A DNA stretch of 64,000 nucleotides from Actinomadura rifamycini DSM 43936 (GTDB taxonomy: Bacteria; Actinomycetota; Actinomycetes; Streptosporangiales; Streptosporangiaceae), in assembly GCF_000425065.1 (NCBI RefSeq), contig NZ_AULB01000033.1, positions 27,281 to 91,280 on the forward strand. The letters are read 5' to 3'. Below, in pieces: positions 34,190 to 42,172 of this stretch. The notes beneath the pieces were generated by a model that did not search any database, was not told the origin of the DNA, and saw only the letters and a list, made by a program, of their open reading frames with translations. Both the position numbers and the translations under genes were made by a program. How positions within the stretch are numbered: position 1 is the first letter of the stretch; each line of letters opens with the position of its first letter.

Positions 34190-34714
34190 TCAGACGTCGG
34201 CCGCAGGGCGCCCACCGCCCGCTCGGGTCCCGCCGCCCGAGCGGGCGGTGCGGCGCAGCCACAGCAGGCCCAGCACCGGCAGCACCAGCGGCACGAACCC
34301 GTAGCCGCGGCCGTACCCGGACCAGACGGTCGCGTCGGGGAACGCCGCGGGATCGGCGAGGCTGAGCGTCCCCACCACCAGCACGCCGGCGAGCTCGACC
34401 GCGCAGGCGGCCACCGCGACGCGGAACGAGGTGCGCCCGCCGAGCGCCAGCGCCACCGTCGCCAGGACGTAGACGGCGGCGGCGAGCGCCGACAGCGCGT
34501 AGGCGACCGGCGCCTCGCCGAAGTCCGTGGCGATCTGCACCCCGGCCCGGGCCCCCGCCGCCAGCGCGAAGATCGCGTAGACGGCGACCAGCAGGCGTCC
34601 CGGCCCGCTCCCGGTACCGCCCGCGCGGGCCTCGGCGTCGGCGCGGGCGCCGTCGTCCGCGCGGGCTCCGGGCCGGCCGTCCCGGACCTCGGGCCCGGTC
34701 TCGGGTTCAGGCAA
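34190..34714 (-). CDS. small integral membrane protein
   Basis: This is an unrecognised membrane protein of 174 residues. The first 40 residues are acidic, Gly/Ala/Asp-rich and cytoplasmic-looking. Then four hydrophobic segments follow (LLVAVYAIFALAAGARAGVQIA, AYALSALAAAVYVLATVALALG, VAVAACAVELAGVLVVGTLSL, GFVPLVLPVLGLLWLRR). The only start is TTG at 34714, overlapping the upstream gene by 8 nt, so the two are translationally coupled. It resembles small actinobacterial DUF-type membrane proteins; no function can be stated. Confidence 0.7.
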   Translation of the reverse strand: MPEPETGPEVRDGRPGARADDGARADAEARAGGTGSGPGRLLVAVYAIFALAAGARAGVQIATDFGEAPVAYALSALAAAVYVLATVALALGGRTSFRVAVAACAVELAGVLVVGTLSLADPAAFPDATVWSGYGRGYGFVPLVLPVLGLLWLRRTARSGGGTRAGGGRPAADV

Positions 34715-35072
34715 CGGTCCCGCTCCACAGCTGGTTCATCCTGACGATCATCACCGCGACGCCCAGCGCGGCGACCACGATGACCCCGGGCCCCCAGCGG
34801 GTGCGCTCCAGCAGGCCCCACCCGGCGCCCGCCGGCGGGATCAGCAGCACCCCGATCAGGTAGCCCGCGAAGGTCGTCGCCGGGTCGGGCCCCTCGCCGC
34901 CGCCGAGCTTGACGAACCCGACGACCGCCTGCGCGATCAGCAGGATTTCCAGGACGCCGAGCACCACCAGGTGGCCGACGCTCATCGGCCGGTCCCGCAC
35001 CGCGGTGACCAGCGCGTACCCGGCCGTCAGCAGAGCCGCCACGATGACCGCGGTCGCCAGCACGTTCGTCAC
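34707..35072 (-). CDS. small integral membrane protein
   Basis: The 121-residue protein has four predicted helices (VLATAVIVAALLTAGYALVTAV, VGHLVVLGVLEILLIAQAVVGFV, FAGYLIGVLLIPPAGAGWGL, PGVIVVAALGVAVMIVRM) with short loops. The pattern is common in actinobacteria and has no assigned role. GTG at 35072 has TACTCT 7 nt upstream on the minus strand and no ribosome site, fitting a leaderless transcript. It leads a two-gene unit with the next membrane protein and is divergent from a histidine phosphatase gene. Confidence 0.75.
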   Translation of the reverse strand: MTNVLATAVIVAALLTAGYALVTAVRDRPMSVGHLVVLGVLEILLIAQAVVGFVKLGGGEGPDPATTFAGYLIGVLLIPPAGAGWGLLERTRWGPGVIVVAALGVAVMIVRMNQLWSGTVA

Positions 35073-35118
35073 GCCGACCAGAGTACTACCGCGTGTAGAG
35101 CACGGCGTCCGTGGCAGC

Positions 35119-35868
35119 ATGGCGGGCGTGACAGCGCTGCAGTGGCTGAACCTGACCCGGCACGGCGAGAGCACCGGCAACCTGGCCCACCGGGACGCGG
35201 AGCGCGCGGGCGCCGAGGACGCCGGGATCCCCGAGCGGGACGCCGACATCCCGCTGACGGACCGCGGCCGCGCCCAGGCCGAGACCCTCGGCCGCCGGCT
35301 CGCCGGCCTCCCCCCGGACGAGCGCCCCACGCTCGTCGTGTCGTCCCCCTACCTGCGGGCGCTCGACACCGCCCGGATCGCGCTCGCGCAGACGTCCTGG
35401 GCCGGCCCCTCCGCCCCGGACGGGCCGCGGCTGCGGGTCGACGAACGGCTCCGCGACCGCGAGCAGGGCGTCCTGCAGGGCCTCACCGCGCTCGGGGTGC
35501 GGCGCCGCTTCCCCGTCGAGGCCGAGCGGGCCCGGCACCTCGGCAAGTTCTACCACCGCCCGCCCGGCGGGGAGTCGTGGGCCGACCTCGCCCTGCGGCT
35601 GCGGTCCTTCTACCGGGACCTGGAGGCCGACGCCCCCGGCGGCCGGGCTCTGGTGGTGGCGCACGACGCGATCGTCGTGGTGACCCGCTACCTGGTCGAG
35701 GAGCTGACCGAGCAGGAGATCATGCAGATCGAGAAGGAGCCCGTCGGCAACTGCTCGCTGAGCCGCTGGCGGGACGACGCGGGCGGCCTGCGCCCCGTCT
35801 GCTACAACGACACCGCCCACCTGACCGGCCCCGGCGCCCCCGCGGGCCTCGGCCCCGACGACGGCTGA
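35119..35868 (+). CDS. histidine phosphatase family protein (phosphoglycerate-mutase-like)
   Basis: This is a phosphatase or mutase of the branch-1 histidine phosphatase superfamily. The catalytic motif is LTRHGESTGN (RHG, residues about 11-13), with SSPYLRALDTARIA for the second arginine, ERLRDREQGVLQGLT, and the second histidine in LVVAHDAIVVVTRYL. The 249 residues are longer than a cofactor-dependent mutase domain by an insert near residue 40. ATG at 35119 is used; GTG at 35128 is an alternative. The substrate is unknown. The gene converges on the GAF regulator, 13 bp apart. Confidence 0.88.
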   Translation: MAGVTALQWLNLTRHGESTGNLAHRDAERAGAEDAGIPERDADIPLTDRGRAQAETLGRRLAGLPPDERPTLVVSSPYLRALDTARIALAQTSWAGPSAPDGPRLRVDERLRDREQGVLQGLTALGVRRRFPVEAERARHLGKFYHRPPGGESWADLALRLRSFYRDLEADAPGGRALVVAHDAIVVVTRYLVEELTEQEIMQIEKEPVGNCSLSRWRDDAGGLRPVCYNDTAHLTGPGAPAGLGPDDG

Positions 35869-35881
35869 CGGACGCGCCCGG

Positions 35882-37321
35882 TCAGACGGCGTCGTCGTCG
35901 CTGAGGAGCCGGTCGCTGCGGGTCGTGACGGCGGCGCGGCGCGGATCGCCCGGCGGCAGCACCGCGCCCAGCCGCTCCAGCGCCTCCAGGTCGCCCCGCC
36001 CCGGCTCCGTCTGCGCGTACGCCCACAGCGCCTCGGCGCCGCCCCGGTCGAGGGCCTGCCGCCGCATCAGCACCGCCAGCTCGTCCCGCTCGGCGCGGAC
36101 GGCGGGCGCGTCCGACCGGGGCAGCAGCTCCCCCGCGTACAGCCGCGCGGCCGCCGGCACGTCCCCCTCGTCCAGCAGCCGCCGGACCGTCCGGAAGTCG
36201 GCGTCGACCGCGCAGTCCAGCCGGTACGGGCGGGCCCGGACGAGCCCGCCGAGCCGGTCGCGGAGCCGGTGGATCTCCGCGCGGACGGTGCCGGGCGAGC
36301 CCTCGTCCCCGTACAGCAGCCACGACAGCCGGTCGCCCGTCAGCCCCTGCGGGTGCAGCGCCAGCAGCGTGAGGATCTCCGCGTGCCGCAGCGTCAGCGG
36401 CACCGGCCGCCCGTCCACCCGGGCCACCGGCGGGTCGGCGCCGAGCAGCGCCAGCGCCAGCAGCGGCCCGCCCTCCGCCCGGGGCGCCGCACCGGCCGGT
36501 CCGCGGCGGGCGGCCCGCCCCGCGTGCGGGCGCAGCAGGTAGACCTCGCCGAGCGGCTCGGCGAACATGTCGCGGCCGTCCGGCAGCGTGATCGTCGCGC
36601 CCGGTTCGGGCACCGCGAGCCGCCGCCCCCGCCACGCGTCCGGGCCGCCCGCCAGGATCCGGCCGGTCGCGGTGAGCAGCGCCGCCCCGCTCATCCCCGA
36701 CAGGTGCGGCAGGTAGCGCTCGCGGAACCGCTCGTCCCGCCGGTGCATCTCCACCTCCAGCCGCGACTCGGCGAGCCGCGCCGCCGTCGCGACGAGCGCC
36801 GCCATCGCCGGATGCAGCCGGTCGACGGTCGCGCTGACGTCGACGCAGCCGATCACCCGCCCGGTGTCGGGGTCGGTGACCGGCGCGCCCGCGCACGACC
36901 ACCCGTGCAGGACGTGCGCGACGTGCTCGGCCGCGTACACGTGCTGCGGCCGCCCCTCGGCGAGCGCCGTGCCGATCCCGTTCGTCCCGACCGCGTCCTC
37001 GGCCCAGCAGAACCCTTCCAGCAGCCCGATCCGCTCGGCGGCGCGGCGCGTCCGGCGCGGCCCCTGCGTCCACAGCACCCGGCCCGCCTCGTCGGTGATC
37101 ACCAGCAGGTGCTCGGTCTCGTCGGCGACGCCCCGCAGCAGGTCCCGCAGCAGCGGCAGGTGCGGCGCGAGCGGGTGGGCGGCGCGGGCGTCGGCGAGCA
37201 CGTCCCGGTCGAACACCAGCGGGGCGGACGGCACCGCGGCGTCCACGCCGGCGTCCCGGGCCCGCCGCCACGACTCGGCGATCGGCGGACGCGGGCGGGC
37301 CGCGCGTTCCCTGGCCGTCAT
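35882..37321 (-). CDS. GAF-domain transcriptional regulator with winged-helix C-terminus
   Basis: This belongs to a large actinobacterial family of GAF-sensor regulators related to AcoR. The N-terminal part (PPIAESWRRARDAGVD, HLLVITDEAGRVLWTQG, GFCWAEDAVGTNGIGTALAEGR, SCAGAPVTDPDTGRVIGCVDVSA) is the GAF-like sensor typical of AcoR N-termini. The AAA and Fis domains of AcoR are absent. Instead the C-terminal 200 residues (LTLRHAEILTLLALHPQGLTGDRLSWLLYGDEGSPGTVRAEIHRLRDRLG) look like an OmpR/SARP-type winged helix. ATG at 37321 follows GGGGGGAG; 479 residues. Relatives often sit beside aldehyde dehydrogenase genes; none is here. Confidence 0.8.
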   Translation of the reverse strand: MTARERAARPRPPIAESWRRARDAGVDAAVPSAPLVFDRDVLADARAAHPLAPHLPLLRDLLRGVADETEHLLVITDEAGRVLWTQGPRRTRRAAERIGLLEGFCWAEDAVGTNGIGTALAEGRPQHVYAAEHVAHVLHGWSCAGAPVTDPDTGRVIGCVDVSATVDRLHPAMAALVATAARLAESRLEVEMHRRDERFRERYLPHLSGMSGAALLTATGRILAGGPDAWRGRRLAVPEPGATITLPDGRDMFAEPLGEVYLLRPHAGRAARRGPAGAAPRAEGGPLLALALLGADPPVARVDGRPVPLTLRHAEILTLLALHPQGLTGDRLSWLLYGDEGSPGTVRAEIHRLRDRLGGLVRARPYRLDCAVDADFRTVRRLLDEGDVPAAARLYAGELLPRSDAPAVRAERDELAVLMRRQALDRGGAEALWAYAQTEPGRGDLEALERLGAVLPPGDPRRAAVTTRSDRLLSDDDAV

Positions 37322-37514
37322 CGGCGAGCTCCCCCCGGGTGCGGACACATCGGGGTTTGAGAATCGGCCGTATCGGAGGGCCGCGCAAGCGGTTCCCCGC
37401 AACCGGCCCGACCGTTTTTCGCCACGCTGCGTGATCGGACGGTCGCAACGTGCTTGCAACGTGCGGCGGCCTACCGTACCGACCGCCGGGAGCCGAGGGG
37501 TCTCCCGAGGGGGT

Positions 37515-37561
37515 CCCGCCGCCCCGCACGCGTCCGGGGGGAATGCGTGCGGGGCGGCGGG
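37515..37561. other. perfect 17-bp-stem hairpin
   Basis: CCCGCCGCCCCGCACGC at 37515-37531 is the exact complement of GCGTGCGGGGCGGCGGG at 37545-37561, with a 13-nt loop containing GGGGGGAAT. It is by far the strongest simple hairpin in the window. It could be a rho-independent-like terminator without a T-tract, a transcript end signal for the region, or a regulatory leader structure: the purine-rich loop resembles a ribosome-binding site. Confidence 0.8.
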
Positions 37562-37614
37562 CCGGGGCCGGCAGGGGCCGGCCCGCTCCCGGCGACCAGG
37601 GGGAGGACGAACCA

Positions 37615-37875
37615 TTGCTGTGCCTGACCTGCCATCGAGTCCGCCCGGCTCTCGACCGGACCGACTACACTTCCGACCGCGCTCTTCTCATCCTCCGGCG
37701 GGGACTGTGCGCGTGCCTCGCGCCACCGCCGCCGCCCGCGTGGAGCCGCACCGCGCGCCCGTCCGGGCCGGACGTCCCGAGGGCGCGGCCGCGGAGCGCC
37801 GCGCGGCGGCCCCCGACCCCGGGCCCGCAGGGCCGGTTCGCACCGTCCGTCCCGGTCGACCGAACCGACACGTGA
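37615..37875 (+). CDS. possible small Cys-containing protein
   Basis: TTG at 37615 sits 7 nt after GGGGGAGGA and opens 86 codons to TGA 37875: M-LCLTCHRVRPALDRTDYTSD, then LLILRRGLCACLAPPPPPAW and a Pro/Arg/Ala-rich tail. The pattern C-x2-C ... C-x-C in the first 35 residues could bind a metal. The tail is low complexity and may be read-through. No homologue comes to mind. The ribosome site is the main argument for translation. Confidence 0.3.
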   Translation: MLCLTCHRVRPALDRTDYTSDRALLILRRGLCACLAPPPPPAWSRTARPSGPDVPRARPRSAARRPPTPGPQGRFAPSVPVDRTDT

Positions 37876-37895
37876 ATTGCATGGGGCGTTCACGT
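37870..37895. promoter_or_regulatory. inverted repeat before the coiled-coil gene
   Basis: ACGTGAA (37870-37876) and TTCACGT (37889-37895) form a perfect 7-bp inverted repeat with a 12-nt spacer. TAGAGT at 37906-37911 could be the -10 of the downstream gene, 40 bp before its start. A dimeric regulator would fit this spacing. Confidence 0.5.
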
Positions 37896-37950
37896 CCCGT
37901 TCGCCTAGAGTTAAAGGAGCATCCCGTCGCCGGCCCCTGGGGGGAGCATC

Positions 37951-38502
37951 ATGACCGTTATCCCGGGTCTCGTCCGCCGCGCCGCCGCGGAGGCGGAACG
38001 CCAGTTGCGCGGAGGCGCCGCCCTCCTCAGCAGACTGGGCCGGGACCTGGAACGGTCGGCCGACCTGGAGCGGCTGCTGCCCTCGCACTCCGCGCGGCTG
38101 CGCGCCCTGGAGGACGCCCTCCGCGCCCGGGACGCCGAACTGCGGGAGCTGCGCACCGAACTCGACTCGCTCGTCTCCCAGCTCAACGACCGCCTCCTGC
38201 CGCGCATCGACGAGCGCATCGACGACACCGAACGGGACGTCTCGGCGATCATCGCGGGCCTCGTCCGCGCCGGCCGCGACACCGCCGACCAGGGCACCCG
38301 GCTGCAGACCGCCGACCGCCGCATCGACGACCTGCGCGCCCGCCTCGCCCAGCTCGAGCAGCGCACCGGCCTGTGGCGCGACGTCCAGGCCAACATGGCC
38401 CGCCTCGGCGACGACCTCGACTCCCTGCGCGCCCGCCTGGTCGTGCACACGACCGAGCCCGAACCGGCCCCCGTCCAGAACATCGCCGACCGCCCCGCCT
38501 GA
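37951..38502 (+). CDS. coiled-coil protein of unknown function
   Basis: The 183 residues are almost entirely helical with heptad patterns: ADLERLLPSHSARLRALEDALRARDAELRELRTELDSLVSQLND, then RIDERIDDTERDVSAIIAGLV and TRLQTADRRIDDLRARLAQLEQRTGLW, NMARLGDDLDSLRARLVV. The protein is charged and has no signal or membrane segment. It resembles tail-fibre-stalk or structural scaffold coiled coils only in a general way. ATG at 37951 has GGGGGGAG 4 nt upstream. No partner is evident; the 5-prime region is unusually long and structured. Confidence 0.7.
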   Translation: MTVIPGLVRRAAAEAERQLRGGAALLSRLGRDLERSADLERLLPSHSARLRALEDALRARDAELRELRTELDSLVSQLNDRLLPRIDERIDDTERDVSAIIAGLVRAGRDTADQGTRLQTADRRIDDLRARLAQLEQRTGLWRDVQANMARLGDDLDSLRARLVVHTTEPEPAPVQNIADRPA

Positions 38503-38728
38503 CCCCGCCCCGTACCCAACGGCCATCCGCAACCCGCCCATCGCCGGGATGCCCGCGGGGCGGAGGTGAGGGTGGGCGGGCGTATCGTCGCATTCGGGAC
38601 GCGGTGTGCGGTCGTGCGCGACGGGCCGCCGGTCCCGGGCGTCCCGTTCGCCGTCGTCCCCGGTGCCGCCGCGGCGGGCCGGCGCGGCGCGGGGCGCGCG
38701 CTCGTCGTCTAGCCGAACGGAACCTGTT
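38503..38728. other. short spacer with a weak small ORF
   Basis: 226 bp between the coiled-coil gene and the aldolase. A GTG ORF (38566-38712, 48 codons, VRVGGRIVAFGTRCAVVRDG...) has GGAGG touching the start codon, so translation is doubtful. No promoter was recognised. Confidence 0.3.
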
Positions 38729-39787
38729 TTGACCATTGCCGAGCCGACCTCCCCCGCCGCCCGCCGCGGATTCGCCAGCGACAACCAGGCGTCCGTCCAC
38801 CCCGAGATCCTCGCGGCGCTCGCGGCGGTGAACGAGGGGCACCAGCCCGCCTACGGGGACGACGCCGTCACGGCGCGGCTCCGCGAGGTCGTCCGGGAGC
38901 ACTTCGGCGCGCGGGCCGAGGCGTACCCGGTGTTCAACGGGACGGGCGCGAACGTGGTCGCGCTGCAGGCCATGTCGGAGCGGTGGAGCGCGGTGATCTG
39001 CCCCGACTCGGCGCACATCAACACCGACGAGTGCGGCGCGCCCGAGAAGATCGCGGGCATCAAGCTCGTCACCGCGCCCGCGCCGGACGGGAAGCTGACG
39101 CCCGCGGCGGTGGAGCGGCTCGCCGTCGGGTCCGGCAGCGTGCAGCGCGCGCAGCCCGCCGTGGTGTCGATCAGCCAGAGCACCGAGTTCGGGACCGTCT
39201 ACACCCCCGAGGAGGTCGCGGCGGTCGCGGCGGCGGCGCACGAGCGCGGGCTCGGCGTCCACATGGACGGCGCCCGGCTCGCCAACGCGGCCGCGGCGCT
39301 CGGCGTCCCGATGGGGGCGCTCACCACCGACGCGGGCGTGGACGTCCTGTCGTTCGGCGGGACGAAGAACGGGCTGCTGCTCGGCGAGGCCGTCGTCGTG
39401 CTGAACCCGGACGCCGCCCGCGGGGTCGAGTTCCTGCGCAAGTCGAGCCTGCAACTGGCGTCGAAGATGCGGTACGTGTCGGCACAGCTCGTCGCGCTGC
39501 TGGAGGGCGACCTGTGGCACCGCAACGCCGCGCGGGCCAACGCGATGGCGCGGCGGCTGGCCGACGGCGCGGGCGCGCTGCCCGGCGTGGAGATCACCCA
39601 GGCGGTGCAGGCCAACACGGTGTTCGCGATCGTGCCGAAGGACGTGTGCGAGCGGCTCCGCGAGCGGTTCGCGTTCTACGTGTGGGACGAGCGGACGGGC
39701 GAGGTCCGCTGGGTGTGCTCGTTCGACACCACCGAGGAGGACGTCGACGCGTTCGTCGCGGCGCTCGCCGCGGAGCTGCCGGGCTGA
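38729..39787 (+). CDS. threonine-aldolase-family PLP enzyme (beta-eliminating lyase)
   Basis: This is a PLP-dependent enzyme of the low-specificity threonine aldolase family, cleaving threonine-like amino acids to glycine and an aldehyde. The N-terminal substrate loop RGFASDNQASVHP, the VFNGTGANVVALQA stretch, HMDGARLANAAAALG and the PLP lysine in SFGGTKNGLL (Lys about residue 213) are all present. 352 residues. The frame is open far upstream, but residues 1-41 there are Arg/Ser-rich and unlike the family; TTG at 38729 starts MTIAEPTSPAARRG, which fits. The family is sure; natural substrate is not. Confidence 0.88.
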   Translation: MTIAEPTSPAARRGFASDNQASVHPEILAALAAVNEGHQPAYGDDAVTARLREVVREHFGARAEAYPVFNGTGANVVALQAMSERWSAVICPDSAHINTDECGAPEKIAGIKLVTAPAPDGKLTPAAVERLAVGSGSVQRAQPAVVSISQSTEFGTVYTPEEVAAVAAAAHERGLGVHMDGARLANAAAALGVPMGALTTDAGVDVLSFGGTKNGLLLGEAVVVLNPDAARGVEFLRKSSLQLASKMRYVSAQLVALLEGDLWHRNAARANAMARRLADGAGALPGVEITQAVQANTVFAIVPKDVCERLRERFAFYVWDERTGEVRWVCSFDTTEEDVDAFVAALAAELPG

Positions 39788-39872
39788 CGTCCCGTCCGCC
39801 GGCGGGCCGGGTCCGGATGCGGACGCGGGGGCGGATTGCCGGGACGCCCGCCGGTGATCCCGATCATCGGAA

Positions 39873-39888
39873 CCAAGCGAACGCTTGG
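39873..39888. promoter_or_regulatory. CCAAGCG-AA-CGCTTGG operator-like palindrome
   Basis: A perfect 7+7 bp inverted repeat with a 2-bp centre, 58 bp upstream of the thiolase start. The shape and the CAAGC/GCTTG sequence are like sites of TetR-family regulators of lipid and acyl-CoA genes in actinobacteria, but no regulator gene lies next to it here. GGAG-TAC-CTCC follows at 39888-39898. Confidence 0.6.
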
Positions 39889-39945
39889 GAGTACCTCCGG
39901 GTTATCGTGTCCCGAACTGGATTCGGTACGAGAGAGGCGAGCCTG

Positions 39946-41136
39946 ATGGCCAACCGCACCTTCGTCGTCGGCGTGGGCATGACCAAGTTCGAGAAGCCGG
40001 GCTCCCGCGACTGGGAGTACCCCGACATGGCCAAGGAGGCCGTCGGCAAGGCCCTCGAGGACGCCGGCGTCGGCTACGACAAGATCGAGATGGCGTACGC
40101 CGGCTCGATGTACGGGTCGATGGGCCAGCGCGCTCTCTACGAGACCGGCATGACCGGCATCCCGGTGATGACGGTCATGAACGCGTGCGCCACCGGGTCC
40201 AGCGCGCTGTTCCTCGCCCGCCAGGCCGTCCGCGGCGGCCTCGCCGACTGCGCGCTCGCGCTCGGCATGGAGAAGATGAAGAAGGGCTCGCTCGGCGCGG
40301 GCATGGACTCCAAGGTCACCATCATCGACCACCACCTGCGCTCGATGACCGCGGGCCGCGAGTGGGAGCTGGACAAGGCGCCGATGCCGCAGATGTTCGG
40401 CAACGCCGGGCGCGAGCACATGGAGAAGTACGGCTCCACCCCCGACCACTACGCCTGGATCGGGTGGAAGAACCACAAGCACTCGGTGAACAACCCGTAC
40501 GCGCAGTTCCAGGACGAGTACTCCCTGGACGACGTCAAGAACGCCACGATGATCTTCGACCCGCTCACCAAGCTGCAGTGCTCCCCCACGTCCGACGGCG
40601 CCGGGGCCGCGCTCGTCGTCAGCGAGCGGTTCCTCGACGAGCACGACCTGTGGGACCAGGCCGTCGAGATCGCCGGGCACACCATCACCACCGACACCGG
40701 CGCCAGCTTCGAGGACAACTCGTCGATCCAGGTCGTCGGGTTCGGCTGCTCGCAGCGCGCCGCCCGCGCCGCCATGGAGGAGGCGCAGGTCGGCATCGAG
40801 GACGTCGACGTCATCGAGCTGCACGACTGCTTCAGCGCCAACGAGCTGATCACCTACGAGGCGCTCGGCATGGCCGAGGTCGGCGAGGGCCACAAGCTCG
40901 TCGACGACCAGGCCACCACCTACGGCGGCACGTGGGTCGTCAACCCGTCCGGCGGGCTGATCTCCAAGGGGCACCCGCTCGGCGCCACCGGCCTCGCCCA
41001 GTGCGCGGAGCTGACCTGGCAGCTGCGCGGCAAGGCCGGCGCCCGCCAGGTCGAGGGCGCCCGCGTCGCCCTCCAGCACAACATCGGCCTCGGCAGCGCC
41101 TGCGCCGTCGCCGTCTACAAGCCCGCCACCGCCTGA
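39946..41136 (+). CDS. lipid-transfer protein / thiolase (SCP-x thiolase type)
   Basis: This is a thiolase-fold enzyme acting on acyl-CoA, typical of branched-chain, steroid or fatty acid breakdown. The nucleophilic cysteine lies in MNACATGSSALFLA (about residue 80). The conserved His pair is in LHDCFSANE and SKGHPLGATG. The 396-residue length and the MANRTFVVGVGMTKFEKPG start match SCP-x-type non-specific lipid-transfer thiolases rather than classic acetyl-CoA acetyltransferases. ATG at 39946 follows AGAGAGGCGAG. It stands alone behind the palindrome at 39873-39888, with no other degradation genes near. Confidence 0.9.
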   Translation: MANRTFVVGVGMTKFEKPGSRDWEYPDMAKEAVGKALEDAGVGYDKIEMAYAGSMYGSMGQRALYETGMTGIPVMTVMNACATGSSALFLARQAVRGGLADCALALGMEKMKKGSLGAGMDSKVTIIDHHLRSMTAGREWELDKAPMPQMFGNAGREHMEKYGSTPDHYAWIGWKNHKHSVNNPYAQFQDEYSLDDVKNATMIFDPLTKLQCSPTSDGAGAALVVSERFLDEHDLWDQAVEIAGHTITTDTGASFEDNSSIQVVGFGCSQRAARAAMEEAQVGIEDVDVIELHDCFSANELITYEALGMAEVGEGHKLVDDQATTYGGTWVVNPSGGLISKGHPLGATGLAQCAELTWQLRGKAGARQVEGARVALQHNIGLGSACAVAVYKPATA

Positions 41137-41220
41137 CGCACCGCCCGGCGCCCGTCCGTCCGGTCCCCGCACCGGACGGACGGGCCGAACGCGGGGCGGT
41201 CATGCGACAAACTTTGCCTC

Positions 41221-41249
41221 TTGTCTCACAGGGTGTGCGGCTCTACGCT
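41221..41249 (+). promoter_or_regulatory. promoter of the DUF2236 gene
   Basis: TTGTCT (41221-41226), a 17-bp spacer and TACGCT (41244-41249) form the best sigma70-type promoter in this part of the window. Transcription would start near 41255-41256, leaving a 26-nt leader with AGGAGG before ATG 41282, or directly at the in-frame GTG 41255. Confidence 0.65.
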
Positions 41250-41281
41250 CGGAGGTGAGCGACCCCCGACCAGGAGGTGCG

Positions 41282-42160
41282 ATGCCCGCCTCGCCCCCGA
41301 CGGCCGCCCGCGCCCCGCTCGGCCCCGGCACCCTGCTGTGGCGGCACGCGGCCGACGTGCGCTCCCTGCTGCCCGGCGCCGCCGCCGGGCTCCTGCAACT
41401 CCTGCACCCCGGGATCGGCGCCGGCGTCACCGAGCACTCCGCGTTCTTCGACTCCCCGTTCGACCGCATCCACCGGTCCGTCCCGCAGATCTGGGCCACG
41501 ATCCTCGCCCCCGACGGGGACGACCGCGGCCGCGCCATCCGCGACCTGCACCGCGGCATCGGGGGCGTCGACGAGCACGCCCGCCGCTACCACGCCCTCG
41601 AACCCGAGACGTTCTGGTGGGCGCACGCCACCTTCACGTGGGAGATCTTCAAGGCCGCCGAACTGTTCCACCCCGGCACGCTCACCGCCGAGGAACGCGA
41701 GCGCATGTACGCCGAGACCGTCACGTGGTACTCCCGCTACGGCGTCAGCATGCGCCCCGTCCCCGCCGATTACGCCGCCTTCCAGTCGAAGTTCTGGCAC
41801 GTCTGCGCCGAACGCCTCGAACTCACCCCCGCCGCCGCCCGCGGCCTGGAGATCGCCAAGCACGGCTCCGACACCGTCACCCTGCTGCCCGTCGGCGGCC
41901 CCCGCCTCGACCGCGCCGGACGGATCGTCGCCGAGCGGCCCCTGCGGCTCGTCACCTTCGGCTGCCTGCCGACGATCGTCCGCGACCGCTTCGGCATCCC
42001 GTGGAGCCCGCTCGACCAGGCCCGGTTCGCCGCGCTCGCGGCGGCGAACCGGCAGGGCTACCGGATGATCCCCACCGGCCTCAACCACTGGGCGCTGCGC
42101 AGCATGCTCCGCTACATCGGCTCCCGCACCCGCGACCAGCGGTACACCCCCGCCGCCTGA
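41282..42160 (+). CDS. DUF2236 / MpaB-family oxygenase-like protein
   Basis: This belongs to the DUF2236 family, to which the latex-clearing rubber oxygenase Lcp and MpaB-type haem proteins belong. Matching stretches are LLPGAAAGLLQLLHPGIGAGVTEHSAFFDSPFDRIHRSVPQIW, ALEPETFWWAHATFTWEIFKAAELF and YWWSRYGVSMRPVPADYAAF-like (here TWYSRYGVSM). Several His and Arg residues usual in haem-binding members are present. ATG at 41282 has AGGAGG 4 nt before; a GTG at 41255 would add nine residues. 292 residues, no signal peptide. Actual oxygenase activity is not shown. Confidence 0.8.
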   Translation: MPASPPTAARAPLGPGTLLWRHAADVRSLLPGAAAGLLQLLHPGIGAGVTEHSAFFDSPFDRIHRSVPQIWATILAPDGDDRGRAIRDLHRGIGGVDEHARRYHALEPETFWWAHATFTWEIFKAAELFHPGTLTAEERERMYAETVTWYSRYGVSMRPVPADYAAFQSKFWHVCAERLELTPAAARGLEIAKHGSDTVTLLPVGGPRLDRAGRIVAERPLRLVTFGCLPTIVRDRFGIPWSPLDQARFAALAAANRQGYRMIPTGLNHWALRSMLRYIGSRTRDQRYTPAA

Positions 42161-42172
42161 CCGGCGCCCCCG

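Larger units (their letters stand above)
37322..37950. other. 629-bp intergenic region, highly structured
   Basis: This region between the GAF regulator and a coiled-coil gene holds a pair of 9-bp direct repeats GCAACGTGC (37445-37453, 37456-37464), a 17-bp-stem hairpin (37515-37561), GGCCGG/CCGGCC-rich sequence to about 37590, a good ribosome site followed by a small ORF (37615-37875), and an inverted repeat (37870-37895). Each is listed separately. Base composition is as GC-rich as coding DNA except near 37665-37710 and 37870-37915. Confidence 0.6.

Noticed and set aside
38566..38712. 48-codon GTG ORF between coiled-coil and aldolase genes
   Set aside because: The GGAGG lies against the start codon and the peptide is low complexity.
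36864..38732. 622-codon plus frame across the GAF regulator and the following gene
   Set aside because: Overlaps two better frames; Pro/Arg-rich throughout; only the separate 86-codon TTG ORF has a ribosome site.
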